A DNA stretch of 64,000 nucleotides from Quercus robur (GCF_932294415.1 NC_065538.1:77513834-77577833), one strand, 5' to 3'; shown: positions 19,181 to 33,013, counted from the stretch's first letter. Notes: generated from the letters alone by a model not told the origin. Program-made: numbers and translations.

Positions 19181-20530
19181 TGTTGTAGGCAACCAAAAAT
19201 AAAACCTATACTCCTAAAAATATATGTAGTAGTGCGAGTAAGGATCATTCCCACGGAGAGTATTAGGAACAACTGAAATTAAAATATCGAATTCAATCAA
19301 AAGAACAAACATTGGTCTAAGTGAACATCCACCATCGGAATATTATAACTGATCATCGATGCAAGCATATATCAATTCACACTTTGAATATTCGTTGTTG
19401 GAACTATTTTCCTATCTCTCCTTAGTCGTAGTTAATTAGAAAACAAGCGATCTAATAAACCCTAACTACTAAACAACCTAAGACAATTTAGTAGCAACCA
19501 TAAGAATTAGAGAGATCAATGAAGCTAAACAACACAAGCACAAGTGGTTGTATTTAATTTAGTCGAGCGTTCTTCTTAAGATCTAATAATTTCTGACGCA
19601 GCAAATCATTAAATCTTGGTTGCTTAACAAATTAAAGGGATCAAACAATTACGGATTTGATATCTAACCTAGCAGTAGATTACAACGATTAGTAAACTAG
19701 TAGGCTTTCTAGTAATTAAATGAGACAATCATGAAAATAGGCACAAAAGAACATCCGATATTCAAAGCATAAATTGAACAATAAAAACAAATTAGATCTC
19801 ACAGTTTTATTTATTCCGAAGCTTCAGTTTCCTTTGACCAAGTATAAAAGTTTAGCCAAGTAGGGCCATGATGAAAACTTGAAGAATAAATTAGAGAAGA
19901 GGGCAGAGAGAAACGTGTCTCAAGTCTGATTTTTACTCCCCCTTTATACACGTTAATTCTCCATTTTCCAAGCCTACCGGATCTCCTAAAAATATTCTAA
20001 ATATTATTCTAAAATAACAACATCCAAATCTGACTAATTAAAGAAAAATATAAAATAAGTATAATAGAGTCCTAATATAACTAGGAAAGTGGTGCTTTCA
20101 GCTAGAAATTTCGTGCGCCAGATCTGGAAACTTCCGAAAATAAACCACATCAGATCTGCGTATTAGAATTTCAAGCAAAGGAACATTCCAAAACGTCAGC
20201 AGGTGCAGCAAGTTCAAGCCCAATTTCGACCTTGGTGCAGCCTGTATTTCTCAAAACGTAAAACATAAAAGTTGTAGAGCTTTGACTTGGCGTTCCATAG
20301 CATCTTGAATCATATCAATCAGAGCTCGGATGAGAGAGTTATACCCACATTACAAAGCAATGTTGAAACTGTCCAAAATTGCCCAATTAGCTATGTTTTG
20401 CACTTAATGCCTCCATTTGCATCCTAAATCAAAATATAAGAATAATGAGTACATTTAGGCACCAAATAAGTATAATAGACTAAACATTAAGGGAGAAAAA
20501 TATGACAATTTGCATTCTCATCACACAACA
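19181..20530. mobile_element. Possible solo LTR or non-autonomous LTR element
   Basis: It starts TGTTGTAGGCAACC and ends near ...CATCACACAACA, about 1.35 kb. The interior has the look of a plant LTR (TATA-like aagtataaaag near 19841, long non-coding). I could not find a convincing target duplication, so the limits and class are uncertain. Confidence 0.35.
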
Positions 20531-21054
20531 AAGAACACTCTCTCGTGTGGAAATTTCTACAAAAAAACACATAAGCTATCACCCAAGTATCCCCACTTGG
20601 CCATTCTATCTCATGTGGAAAACTTGTTGATTACAACTAACCAACCAATAAATGAATGCCTCAGGATAGTTAAATGGAACCAAAGCAGCTTCCACCACTT
20701 AACTTTGCTAGAGTTATCTCTAATCTCGACATGTATTGCAGCACAAGAAAACTTCCCAGATTTAGTAGCTTGTCAACAGGCTTTATTCTCATCTTTAAGT
20801 TCAACAATGAATAGTTGACTCTAAATAGTTATAAAGGCATTAGATCTAGCAGACCTCCAATTCCATGTCTTATCTTTCAGTTCATAATCAACTTTACCTT
20901 TAGGATTACTTGCAGCATCATAAATGAAAAAAGAAGAAAAGAAAAATTCAATTTTGGGTTGCAATAAACTCAAATCAAAATTCAGTTGTAGTAAAAAAAA
21001 AATAGTGATTTTTGGGGAGAATTTTCTATTGTAGTTAAAAAACAAATGACCGTT

Positions 21055-22060
21055 TTTTTTTCCCCTCAAACCTTGTAATCCTAATCTCACCCCGACCATA
21101 AAAGAGCAAAACAATCTTCTGTTCCAAAAATAAGTTAAGACGATCTATACTTCAAAGTTTCAATGACCAGGTCGGCCTCGTTGTGGGCTCGGCTTCTCAT
21201 AGAGCGTTTGATCTGTAGGCCATTAAAGAAAAAAGGGACCTTTGGACAAAATAGACAAGAGACCCGGACATTTCGGCCTAGTATATCTTTCAGTCATATC
21301 TCATGGATGGGCCTGCAGAATGTCTTGGACTCTCCAGAACTCGAATCCAATCAATACTCAGTGCTGTTACCCATAAGAAAATTTGTACTTGGGGTCTGCA
21401 CTAGACCTGTTGCAATGATGACATATAGTAAAAAATGGGTGCATGTCATGACCATATTAGATTTATTGCACTAGAACAATAGACCCAATTCAAGTCCCTC
21501 ATAGGATTAGCCACGTTGTATTGACTAAGCTTATCAAACTAACCTCCAATAATGGGTAGCCAACTTTCTTCCAACCCAATCGACACTTATCATTTTCTTT
21601 AGTTTTTGTGTCACCTCCTTACCAAATTTAAAACAAAATGAAAACAAAAATAATAGTGCTATTTTCTTCAGTCAAATCCCATATGGGAATTACATATTTA
21701 AGCATAAAATAATCTTTTACATTTTTTATTACATATAATTAAATTTGCTTTTATCTTTTATATTTTTTTATTACAAATATTTTTTCCTACTAATTTAAGC
21801 ATACAACTATTTTTAATATTTTTTATATCATGTGTTACTAAATTTGTTTTTACCTTTTGATGGTTTTGTGCCAAAACAACCAAACATGGAAAAAAAATGT
21901 CATATTACAATTCAATTGTTAATTTTATATAAAATTTATCAAAATAGCAATATAAATTCATTTGATATAAATAATTAGTGCACCATCTATGAATAATTAA
22001 TATATGAAAATCAATGCATTTAGTATTTACCCAACTAATTGATATATATCAATGCAATAT
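21055..22060. repeat. Segment duplicated at 39770-40955
   Basis: Shares long stretches with 39770-40955, for example ctcaaaccttgtaatcctaa, ctcggcttctcatag and tttgatggttttgtgccaaa, in the same order and orientation. It marks the left side of the large segmental duplication. No gene recognised. Confidence 0.7.
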
Positions 22061-22415
22061 TACACAACTCAATATTTTTTAAATGGATGCGAATTTTGAC
22101 AAATCTACCGTTAGATTATATTATCTTTATATATTCTCTATGCTTGCAAATTTTCATGGTGATAAAAAATTAATAGTCATGTCATCAATCAATTGTTTAA
22201 ATTCAAATTTTTGTAGTTTAAAATAATGCATAAAAGATGAGTTTATGGATCGAATAGTAAATAACATCTAATTGACATGAAAATTGGCAAGAATGTTAAA
22301 AACATATAAAACATGTAATTCAACGGTGAGATTTTCAAAATATGAATTCTATAACAAGTTATTGGGTGGTGTAACATTACTTAGAGTTACACCAAGTGTA
22401 ACTTGAACCCAACCC

Positions 22416-22472
<57 letters not shown>

Positions 22473-22571
22473 TCAAGCTGTTTTCTTATAGATAATAATC
22501 ATAACAACAATAATTTTGGCACACAAAATAGTGGATACATGGCTCCAATGTACACAAACGAGGGACTATTC

Positions 22572-23262
22572 TGTTGGGGATATTATACAAAGTAATAATG
22601 GAAGAACAATGTTAACACAAAAGACAAATAGAAAATAAATAACTTGGAGGCACAATATCGTTTTCCTTAGACAATATTTGCCCCCCACACTATTGTTGCT
22701 AAAAAGTTATCGCAAATTTGTCTCCAGAATACAACCAAGATATTAGGTTCTACAAATAGCAATTCTAGAGAATAACCACAGGATTTCTTGTGTTTCTCTC
22801 TAACTTACTATTTTTCAAGTGAACATAAGCCTCTATTTTATACTCATAAGGTTATATTTCATCAAAAGGCAAGTATAGAGAGTTAAAATGTTTCATAAAA
22901 GCATTCAGAAGGCTTGAAACCTCTTCAACCTTTCCGAAGAGTCACCAGAAAAATTCTGTAGAAAATTCACTTTTCGAGTTTCGATTGATTGAGAGGTTCT
23001 TTCGATCGATCGAATGCTCTTTTCAATCGATCGAACAAGAATCAAATAGAGATCGAACCATCTAGAAACTCCAGGATTTTTTCTTTTCCATTTCGATCGA
23101 TTGGGCCAAAGTTTCGATCGATCAAAATGCTTAACTTCGAATTTTCACTTAGAAAACTCCAGAACTTGAATTTTCACTTTAACAACTTTATGAAACAATA
23201 TTTTCAAACTCAAACATCATCATCATTACAACCTATCCTTGTATATACCTATATATACAACA
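22572..23262 (-). repeat. Copia LTR (3' LTR in element orientation)
   Basis: 691 bp with TG...CA ends. It contains several tcgatcgat-type motifs (22985-23120), also seen in the other LTR and in the separate LTR-like sequence near 55150. Confidence 0.85.
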
Positions 23263-23811
23263 ATCCCCCACTAGGTTGTAATAATATATGTTTCACTTGA
23301 TTGATATTCTATCATGCATAATGGAAGGTGTCTTTCAACTTAAACCCTCCCTTAGTGTAATTGCTTAAGAAATCAACAGAATTAATGATGGCTTGGTGCT
23401 TAAACCAAAACTCTTATGTGTTGAAAACGGAAACAACACACACATGATAACATCTACAACACATTTAGAAATCCACTATTGTTAGCACTATCATGGCCTT
23501 GTGCTCTTCCCGATTTAGTGAACATTTACAAGAGAAAACCCATTACTCTTGCTAGAAGCAGCACCACTTCTATGTTCACAAAGGTGAAGTTCCTTCCTAT
23601 GTCCCTGTTACACAGACATTTACATTTTATGAACTTCATTAAGAGTGTAAAACTCATCCTCAATTTCATCGTAATAATCTGCACTAATCAATTCTGAATG
23701 AGACATAAAATTAGTGCTCTTACTAACCACTTATCAATAGCTTGTTGTTACCCTTTAAACTTTTGAGAATAAATCAATTTGAGGTTGGGTTCCCACTATT
23801 GGTGATTCTTC

Positions 23812-25641
23812 TCAAAAAAGGGTTAGTCTAATTCCAATGGATGTTACCCCAACCATATCTTGAGACACTACTTTGGTTAAAGGGTCTGCTAAATTACTAT
23901 TTGACCTTATATAGACAATTGAAATGGTATCAGATTCTATTAATTGTCTTATGTAATCATGTCTTAGACCTATATGTCTAGACTTTCCATTATACATTTT
24001 ATTGTATGCTCTGCCTAAGGTGGCTTCACTTTCGCAGTACACCGAAATGACTGGTATTGGTTGTGGCCATAACTCTATGTCTAATAACATATTTCTTAGC
24101 CATTCTACATCCTTGCCTGCTGCCACCAAGGCTACATACTCTGATTCCATGGTGGAGTAAGAAATACACGTTTGTTTCTTTGATGCCCAAGAGATGGCAC
24201 CCCCACCAAGAGTGAATATGCAACCAGGCGTGGATTTGTTATCATTCACACTATTAATCCAACTAGCATCTGAATAACCTTCCAACACAGTTGGAAATTC
24301 AGAATAAAAGAGTCCCAAACTTATGGTTTTCTTTAAATAACCAAGAACTCTACCAATTGCTTTCCAGTGATCCACACTTGGATTACTTGTGAATCTAGAA
24401 AGTTTGTCCACTGAAAATGATATGTCTGGTCTTGCACAATGCATAGCATACATCATGCTACCAATAACACTAGCATACTCGAGTTGTGCAATTGTTCTTC
24501 CAGTTTTCTCACCCAACTTTATGCTCCGATTGAAAGGTGTATTTGTTTCCTTTATATTAAGATATTCAAATCTTTGAAGTACTTTATCAACATAATGAGA
24601 TTGACACAATGAAAATCCTTCACTATGTCTTTTAATTTTGATTCCCAAAATAATATCCACTTCATTTAAATCTTTCATTTTAAACACAGAAGATAGATAC
24701 TTTTTAGTTTCACATAAACCTTTCATAATTGTACCAAATATGAGCATATCATCCACATAAAGGCATACAAAGACTCCATATTCCTTTGTGGATTTGGAAT
24801 ACATACATTGGTCGGAACTATTATGCACAAAGCCATCCGACAAAATTGCTGAGTCAAACTTCTCATGCCATTGTTTTGGAGCTTGTTTCAAGCCATACAA
24901 AGACTTGACTAGCTTGCAAACTTTCTTTTCATTTCTAGGAAGTACAAAACTCTCAGGTTGTTCCATGTAAACTTCCTCATCAAGATCATCATTTAGTAAA
25001 GTTGTCTTAGCATCCATTTGATGTACAATCAACTTATATATGGATGCAAGAGCTAATAACACACGAATAGACATGATCCTAGCCACCGGTGCATAGGTAT
25101 CAAAATAGTCTACTCCTTCCCTTTATTTAAAGCCTTTGGCCACTAACCTTGCTTTAAAGGTTTGTATTGATCCATTAGTATTATATTTTCTTCTAAATAC
25201 CCATTTACAACCAATTGGTTTAGAACCAATAGGTAGATCTACTAGGACCCAAGTATTATTGGATAATATTGAGTTCATCTCATCATTTACAGCTTCTTTC
25301 CAAAAAGTTGAATCTCTAGAAGCCATAGCTTCCTCATATGATTTAGGATCATCATCTGTATTAAACACTATAGGTATTTTATTTAGGACCACTTGTCTAT
25401 TTTCTTCAACAAGAAACAATTGAACTTGATAAGAAATGAAGTCTAGACCAAAGTCCTTTACTTTTCTTATCCTTTGACTCTTTCTTTGTTCACTTGGTGA
25501 ACCACTTTCAATCCTCTTAGTACCATCCAAATTAGTATTAGGATTATAGTCACCTTGTTGTGTTTGAGTAGATATCAAAGCATCTATGGAATCTTTACTG
25601 AATTTATCCTCAATAAACTCAACATCTCTTAATTCCACCAT
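23812..25641 (-). pseudogene. Copia reverse transcriptase and RNase H region
   Basis: Two pieces in one frame, 25641-25123 and 25086-23812, separated by a stop. Landmarks: FKARLVAKGFK, then the RT block [35 protein letters not shown] and the catalytic YVDDM. RNase H follows with SDASW, MESEY and ADPLTK. The usual CDSQ-type Asp of RNase H reads CESE here, a likely loss of a catalytic residue. Role in an intact element: conversion of element RNA to DNA. Confidence 0.85.
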
Positions 25642-25773
25642 TATATTAGAGCTTAAGTTTAATAACCTATATGCCTTTGAATTTTAAGCATAACCTACAA
25701 ACACACTTTTTATAGCTCTTGGTCATAACTTTGTTCTTTTTGGATCAACCACTCTATAAAAGGCTAAACACCC

Positions 25774-26728
25774 CTACACTTTGATATAATCAAGGTTTGG
25801 TTTCCTTCTATTCCATAACTCATATGGAGATGCTTTAATCTTCTTGGAAGGTACTCTATTATGTACATGACATGCTGTAAGCAATTCCTCTGCACTTAAA
25901 ATCATGGCATTTACCATATCTACAAGAGTCTTATTTTTCCTTTTCAACCAAACCATTTTGTTGGGTTGTACAAGGGGCTGAACTTTGGTGTATTATACCA
26001 TGTTCCTCACAAAACATAGAAATATCATTAGGAAAATATTCACCACATCTATCTCTTCATAGGATCTTTATTTTCCTATCCTTTTGATTTTCTATTTCAG
26101 TTTTATAACGTTTGAAAATGTCAAAAAATTCATCTTTATTTCTCATTAAATATACATATGTAAATCTAAAGAAATCATCAAGGAATGTAATGAAGTATCT
26201 TTTACCTATTCTAGTAAATACACCATTCAACTCACATACATCAGAATGTACAAGTTAAAGCATAATAGAATTTCTATTCGACTTAGAAAAAGGTTTCTTT
26301 GTCATCTTTGCTTGAATACAAATTTCATATTTCTTTTCATCATCATGCTTATATGAAATCATACCATGCTTTGACATAAATTTCAAGTATTTGAAATTTA
26401 AATATCCTAATCTAGCATGCCACAAATATAAAGAATCAACAAAATAAGCATAACCAGAAACTTCTTTATTAATAATACTTATTTTGTACATGCCATCAGT
26501 AGCATATCCTTTTCCTACAAATCTCCCATTCTTGGACAAGATTAACTTGTTCGATTCAAGTACAACTATTACACTACTCTTACATAACAAATTGGCAAAT
26601 ACTAGATTCTTCTTGATATCGGGTACATGAAAAACATTGGTCAAGATTAACATCTTGCCAGAACTTATTTTCACTTCAACGGTGCCTTTTCCAAGAACCT
26701 TTGCTATATTGTGGTTGCCCATCAGCAC
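25774..26728 (-). pseudogene. Copia protease/integrase region, frameshifted
   Basis: A DSGAT protease motif lies just upstream (about 26800 on the minus strand), between stop codons. 26728-26255 holds the pre-integrase block with LWHARLGYLN; the first Cys of the expected zinc CxxC reads Tyr (YEIC). The frame then changes, and 25956-25774 holds the C-terminal part of the integrase core (SPYELWNRRKPNLDYIKV). Confidence 0.75.
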
Positions 26729-26809
26729 TTGTTGTTTTATGGAAGACTCATTATAAGTCCTGAATTACTCTTTGTTATTGCACACATACACCGTTGCACC
26801 CGAATCAAA

Positions 26810-27793
26810 CTAATAATCAAAAGGATTTGCAATCATAGTCATATGAACTTCAGTGATCATATCAATATGTATGCCACTCACCATAGCAATAATGTCCTCA
26901 ATGACATTCGTTTCAACGGTATTGTCGTCTTCATCCTTTTTCTTGTTCTTTAAGAGTTTACATTCGCAAATGTAATGACCTTTCTTTCCACAATGAAAAC
27001 ATGCCCGGTTCTTCTTGTCCTTGTTGGGATTCTTGGAGTTGTTCTTCTTGAAACCACTCCCACTTTTGTTCACTTTCAAGTACTTATCAGTCTTACTCGA
27101 ACTCTCACTTTGAACATTGCTCCCATTGTTCACATTCACTTTAGAATCGGTGTTAGTCCCATCTCTAACCCGACTTTCCTCTTCAATTCAAAGATGTTGT
27201 CCGAATTGTTCTAAAGTAAGATCTTCCAACATATGTAGAAGCTTCTTCCTAAAATTATTCCAACTTGGTGGGAGTTTCGCAATGATTGCACCCACTTCGA
27301 ATGATTCAAGAATATTGATTGACAAATCACAAAATTTATTGACCAAAATCTGTAATTCATGTACTTGATCCAAAACTGAGATATTATCAAGCATTTTATA
27401 ATCAAAATACTTTTGAATAATAAACTTATTCGTACCTATTGTCTCAGTTTTGTACTTTGCTTCCAAAGCATTCCAAATCTCCCTTGATGACTTCATTGAT
27501 GTGTAGAGATCATAGAGACGATTCGAAAGAGTATTGAGAATGTGCCCTCTACAAATCAGTTCATCTTCATCCCGTTTCTTTATTTGTGTCTTTATCTCAT
27601 CAGTGTCTTCATCACTCATAGTAGGAAAAGGTATCAAATTCTGGTTCAAGACATAGAAAAGTTTGAGTGCAGTAAGTAGGAATTTCATCTTGTCTTTCCA
27701 TCGTGGGAAATTGGTTTCGTCAAAGCAATTCAATTTCACCAACTTATGATTCAACATCTTTAACGCTGAAACATCACTTGTTCCTTCCATCAC
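26810..27793 (-). pseudogene. Copia gag with zinc knuckle
   Basis: The frame from 27793 carries a copia gag (LNCFDETNFPRWKDKMKFLL). A TGA at 27188-27190 interrupts it where CGA would fit. It continues in frame to the nucleocapsid knuckle CFHCGKKGHYICEC (CX2CX4HX4C) and stops at 26810. Confidence 0.8.
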
Positions 27794-27812
27794 AGGAAAT
27801 ATTGTCTAAGAT

Positions 27813-28488
27813 TGTTGGGAATATTATACAAATTAATAATAGAAGAACAAGGTTAACACAAAAGACAAATAGAAAATAGATAACTTGGAGGTGCAATGTT
27901 GTTTTCCTTAGACAATATTTTCCCCCCCACACTATTGTTGCTAAAGGGTTATTGCAAATTTGTCCCCAAGATACAACTAAGATGTTGGGTTCTACAGATA
28001 GCAATTCTGGAAAATAATCACAGGAGTTCTTATGTTTCTCTTTAACTTACTATTTTTCAAGTGAACATAAACCTCTATTTATACCCATAGGGTTATATTT
28101 CATCAAAAAGCACATATAGAGAGTTAAAATGTTTCATAAAACCGTTCATAAGCCTTAAAACCTCTTTAACCTTTCCGAATAGTCACCAGAAAAATTCTGC
28201 AGAAAATTCATTTTTCGAGTTTCGATCAATTGAGAGGTTCTTTCGATCAATTGAATGCTCTTTTCAATCGATCATACAGGAATTGAATAGCAATTGAACC
28301 ATCTAGAAACTCTAGGATTTTTCTTTACCATTTCGAACAATCGAGCCAAAGCTTCGACCGATCGAAAATGCTTAACTTCGAATTTTCACTTAGAAAATTC
28401 CAGAACTTGAATTTTCACTTTAACAACTTTATGAAACAATATTTTCAAACTCAAACATCATCATTATTACAACCTATCCTTGTATATA

Positions 28489-28527
<39 letters not shown>

Positions 28528-28529
28528 CA
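27813..28529 (-). repeat. Copia LTR (5' LTR in element orientation)
   Basis: 717 bp, homologous to 22572-23262, with a TA microsatellite enlarged just before its right end (about 28494-28526). I could not identify a clear tRNA primer site next to it. Confidence 0.85.
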
Positions 28530-29988
28530 TATTCTTTGTAAAATTAGATGTTTTTAGCTTTGGTGTAATCTAGCTCGAAATTATTAGCAGGAAAAGTAAT
28601 ATTGGCTTCTACCTTGCAAAGCATGCCCCTACACTCCTTGCATATGTTCATTTCTTTATCCTCTTGAATTGACAATTTTCCTACATATACTTTCAATTGG
28701 AAAACAAAAATTTCTAAAAAACATTACTGTTTAAAAATTAACAGGCACGAAGACTATGGAATGAAGGAAATGATTTGGAAATTGTGGACCCTTAATTTCT
28801 TGATGGAATCATGCCAGCAATTGGAAGTCCAAAGACTCATTCAAATCAGACTTTTGTGCATGTACGAAGATCCTGCCGACAGACCTACCATGTCCACTGT
28901 GGTGGTTCTTCTAGGAAATGAATCAATGGAACTTCCACGGCCAAGAAATGCAACCTGCACTTTATGTTGGTAAAGTGGTTCCAAGTGGTCTGTCTTCAAC
29001 AGCTCCTTCAGTAAATGAACTTGTTGTTTCTATTATTTCACCATGGTGAAGATTGACAAAGATGGGAACTGGATGCCATTCTACTTAATGTACAAAAATT
29101 TAAGGGAGATAGGGAGGGGGACATCTAACCTAGAACTTAATTTACTGTTTTGCCCACCCATAAAAGCCAATAACAAACTATCATTTTATTTTTTTTTTTG
29201 TAAAAATATTGTGAACATAGTATTTCTCATAATTGAATGGTTGGTTGTTCCATCATGTGGCCTTTCATTAATTTTTTTCAAAATCTACATTTTGTGTGTT
29301 TTGCTACTAAAAGTAGATTTTTTTTTACTAAAAATTTAACAAATAAGTAAAAAAGTAAGGATAAATTGGGAAATAAGAGGCTAGGATCCTTTAAAAAATA
29401 TTGCTCTTTTTTATTCTAAGTTAGTTCCCTGCTTTTCTATATGCATGTGTGTGCTTCATTCTTTTATTAGTGTATTTTTTTCCCCTCAAAAATTTGATGG
29501 GGGTGATAGTAGATCCAAAGTAAGCATATGTTTTATTCATAATCTTTTTTCTTTTTCTTTTTTTTTTTTCTGAATTTTTCCAAAAGGTTGATAAGGACTC
29601 ATAGATTCAATACGTTGAAAGAGAAATTATTGCAAACTTTAGTACATAATCAATCATAAATGATTTTTAAAAGTTAAAATAATGTCTATTTATATTTTGA
29701 TAGATAATTGATTTGAAATATATTAAGCAACTATTATTTTGTGCCTTTTTAAAACCAAATTGCAAATTGCATCCTTTAACTTTGGGTCATTTTGATTTTG
29801 TTCCTGAAAATTTAAAATTTTGGATTTTGAGCCTTGACATCATTTACAACATTTTGATTTGAGTCCTTCCATGAATACTCATTACCAAGGAAACTCACAA
29901 TCAGGGCCCAACCCAACCATTAAGGTAGTTAGCGTGTTTTTGAATACCGTTCAATTTGATAGAAACAAACAAAAAATTGTGTACCAAT

Positions 29989-31421
29989 CATGGTTTTGAA
30001 ATCTGGACTAGACCGTACGGTTCGACCCGGTTAACCAGAAAATGCCCGACGGTTCTTTTAACCCCAAAACCCACTTCACACAAAAATATCCAATGGACCA
30101 TGCGAACCGAGGTCAAACCGCCTGGGTTTGAGAACCGTGACCGAGTCTCACAGTTCAGGCTAAAGCTTTAAAAAAAAAAAAAAAAGACTTCAGTTCATCC
30201 CCGGTGAAACTAAGTTATTTGTAACATTTTCTATGCCTTCTCAACCCCAAATTTGAAATTGCAGTCCCAAAACACACTAAATCGGAAAATCCACATACAA
30301 TGAGATGAAAAACACAAACCTTTTCTTAGTGTCTGTTTGGCAAAAATTATTTTTGTCAACTTAGTGTGCATTTGACACCAGTTTAAAAAGCCAGCTTATT
30401 TTACTATTCAACTTATTTTTTACTACTATTCATGGGCCCCACTACATTTTTTGATACTATTCATAGATTCTACTATACTATTTTAGCTAACTTTTACCTT
30501 TCTTTACAGTACTTTTAGCAAAAAATCTTCAGTTTCAATAAAATAAGCGGATCCCAAACAGACCCTTATTTTACTATTCAGTTTATTTTTATTATTATTT
30601 ATGAGTCCCACTACACGTTTTGATACTATTTATAGATCTCACTGTACTATTTTAGCTAACTTTTACCTTTATCTATAGTACATTCAGCAAAAAAATTTCA
30701 GTTTCAGCAAAATAAGCAGATCTCAAATGGACCCTTAGGTACCGTTTGGGTATCAATTATTGTGTCCACGTTTTGTGTCAAAATGCATTTCAGGCCCTTT
30801 TTATTTTATTTTATTTTAAACCAGAGCCTATTGCACTGTTCATGTCTCATAGGCATATATACAGTAACCCTTTGGAGAACAGTAACTTTTTTATTATTTT
30901 TTCATTGTTTTCAATTTTCAGCAAAATAAGTGGTATCCAAACTTAGCCTTAATCTTCCACATTTGCATTTTCCTTCTACTTTCTTCTTCTGTTGCCAGTT
31001 ACTAGTACCCAAAAGCCAAGACTTTTTTTTTTTCAATGAGCTGTCTACCACTATGGTCTATAGCATTGACAAGCACTACCCTTCCCCATGTGAAAAGTTG
31101 GACATGTGGCTATGTCTCCGCCTTTCATTTTGGTTTGTAATTTTTAAAAAACTTTTTTATTTTATTTGAATGACACATCATAACAGCTTACTACAAACCC
31201 ATCAATTCCCACCAATTCGTAATTTTGTATATTAATTTATTTATTGCTTTTGTACTGTCAATGTAATTGTAGATTAAAAAAATGCTTAAAACATTGTATA
31301 TATTTATAATGAGTCTACAATATTATACATTTTTGTATAAAAGTGTATAATATTGTGCTCATTTATTTAATCTACAATGTAAATCTTACCTTGATAGTAT
31401 ATTGTAAATAAATAATTTTTC

Positions 31422-31458
<37 letters not shown>

Positions 31459-31729
31459 AATTGATAATATTGCGTATATTTTTGAACACTATAATAGAAG
31501 TTGTGATATGAAAAATACATTTGAAAGATGGTCTTTATATTTATTTTTTTAAATTTTATTCAAATTTTATATTTATACTAATTTAATATATTAATTTATA
31601 TTTTAAATCATTATTAAATTAATTATGACGTCATCACGGTTTTACCTTGGTTGAACCTTGATCCGACCTCAAAAACCTTAAACCTCTTCCTTTTACAGTT
31701 CGATGAACGATCCGGGTTTCAAAACCATG
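29989..31729. mobile_element. TIR DNA transposon relic, hAT-like by target size (1.74 kb)
   Basis: The ends are inverted: CATGGTTTTGAAA and TTTCAAAACCATG. gtaccaat (29981-29988) and ataccaat (31730-31737) form an 8-bp target duplication. The paralogous empty site is gtaccgat at 43917-43924. No transposase frame is visible. The interior holds nested Tourist-type MITEs (about 30361-30948) and an ATT microsatellite (31421-31456). Confidence 0.75.
30738..30948. mobile_element. Tourist-like MITE nested in the 29989-31729 element
   Basis: TTA flanks both sides (30735-30737, 30949-30951). The ends are GGTACCGTTTGGGTATC and, reverse complemented, GGCTAAGTTTGGATACC. Directly to its left, about 30361-30734, are rearranged pieces of a similar element with repeated tttactattca blocks. 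Confidence 0.65.
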
Positions 31730-33013
31730 ATACCAATATGCAAACCAAAATGGTAACCCCCAATTCTACCACGGGTAAAATTACGGCCAATTCCAAACAT
31801 TTTAGTTTGTTTGAGCCAATGTTGGCCAAAATTAGATTCAGTCGAACAGTAGAAGAAAATTTTTGGTTATTAATTATCTTCTAGAGTATTAATTAAGCCT
31901 CAAAATTTAGCCAATGCATGAAAAACTCCATCTTAATAGGCATGCAATTTGTCTCCCTCTCTTTCAACGGTTGGAATTCCTCTATCCATGTGCCACATAA
32001 AATAGTTCTATATACAAACATAATAATAATTAATATGTTATGATAAAATATATAGTTACATATACAAACACAATATTCATAATAGATAACTATTAATAAT
32101 AGCAATGAAATTTTATATTTAGAACATTTTTATAAAAAAAAATCACATTATGTTACTTTTTTTTTCCATTGCATTAGTTACAAAATAGTATTAATAAATT
32201 TGGGATTCAAGTGATTGTTGAACGCAAAACACTAATACCATATTTTGTGATAGCCCTTATCCAAATCTCACATTCCCCTCTCCCACTATTTATCTATCAA
32301 AAAGAAAATAAATAAAAAAAACATGTAAATTTATTATTCATGAATCACAAATTGTGGAAAGAGAAGTCTACGATGACCAGGGGTAGAACCATAAACTTTT
32401 GTATGGGGAGGCTAAGACTAAACAATCACTTTGAATCTCCATACAAGTAAAAACTCAAAACACTATGAGAGCATCATATCTTTCTAAATCCTTTTGAGTA
32501 TACAAAAATTTCTTGTTTTCAAAACATATGTATAAAAAAAATAAAAAGGACTCAACATCTTGACCGTAGTGTGGCAATGTGGCATTATGCTATAAGAGTA
32601 AAACATTTGGCATCCAATTTAGCTCTTCTTTAAATAATTGAATGATTAAACATACAAACATTGAAAATGTATTCATCAATGGATACTCAATTGGCTTTAT
32701 AAATAAAAGAAAGAAAAAGAAAAACCGAAAATCATAAGCCACAATATAAATAAATTGAAATATAAATGAAAAGGAGAAGAAAGATCTTGTTTCTCTCATT
32801 ATTTTAAAGCCATTTTCCCTTAACTTAAGAAAACTATTTTTTAAGCAAAAAAAGAAAGTTGATTAAGAAAGTGAATGTGACTGTGAGAAAAATCGCACCA
32901 GGATGAGAATCTTTTAGAATTGAGTGGTTCATGACTCAAAAGTAGAGTGTACTCGGAAAGGGACATGGACAGGTGGGGCTTTGCCGTCATAGGTGTTGGG
33001 TGGGAGAAAATAC

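Larger units (their letters stand above)
18790..22531. other. Intergenic, repeat-rich, no gene
   Basis: Contains poly-T and poly-A runs near 18940 and 19020, a possible solo LTR (19181-20530), a segment duplicated later in the window (21055-22060), and a TA microsatellite (about 22424-22470). The short open frames here have no recognisable domain. The last roughly 60 bp before 22532 look like CRK intron 5. Confidence 0.5.
22572..28529 (-). mobile_element. Ty1/copia LTR retrotransposon, full length, degenerate (5.96 kb)
   Basis: LTRs lie at 22572-23262 and 27813-28529 and begin TGTTGGG and end ACA on the + strand. TATTC flanks both sides (22567-22571, 28530-28534). Coding order on the minus strand is gag, zinc knuckle, protease, integrase, reverse transcriptase, RNase H, which is the copia order. 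A purine tract (agtgggggat) precedes the minus-strand 3' LTR at 23262. The LTRs differ at 4 of the first 60 positions, and the right one has an expanded TA repeat, so the element is not young. Stops and a frameshift make it non-functional. Confidence 0.93.
22532..29049 (+). pseudogene. CRK relic (exons 6-7) split by a copia retrotransposon
   Basis: Exon 6 begins at 22532 (YGYMAPMYTNEGLF), is cut at 22571, and resumes at 28535 after the copia element, ending at 28645. Exon 7 is 28745-29049. The pieces match the CRK at 15027 (exon 6 [11 protein letters not shown]; exon 7 DRPTMSTVV). Lesions: APE became APM, an in-frame TAG falls in the LLE motif (GVI*LEII), and a small insertion after VDP shifts exon 7. 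Exons 1-5 are absent here, so the gene was probably already truncated before the insertion. Confidence 0.85.
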
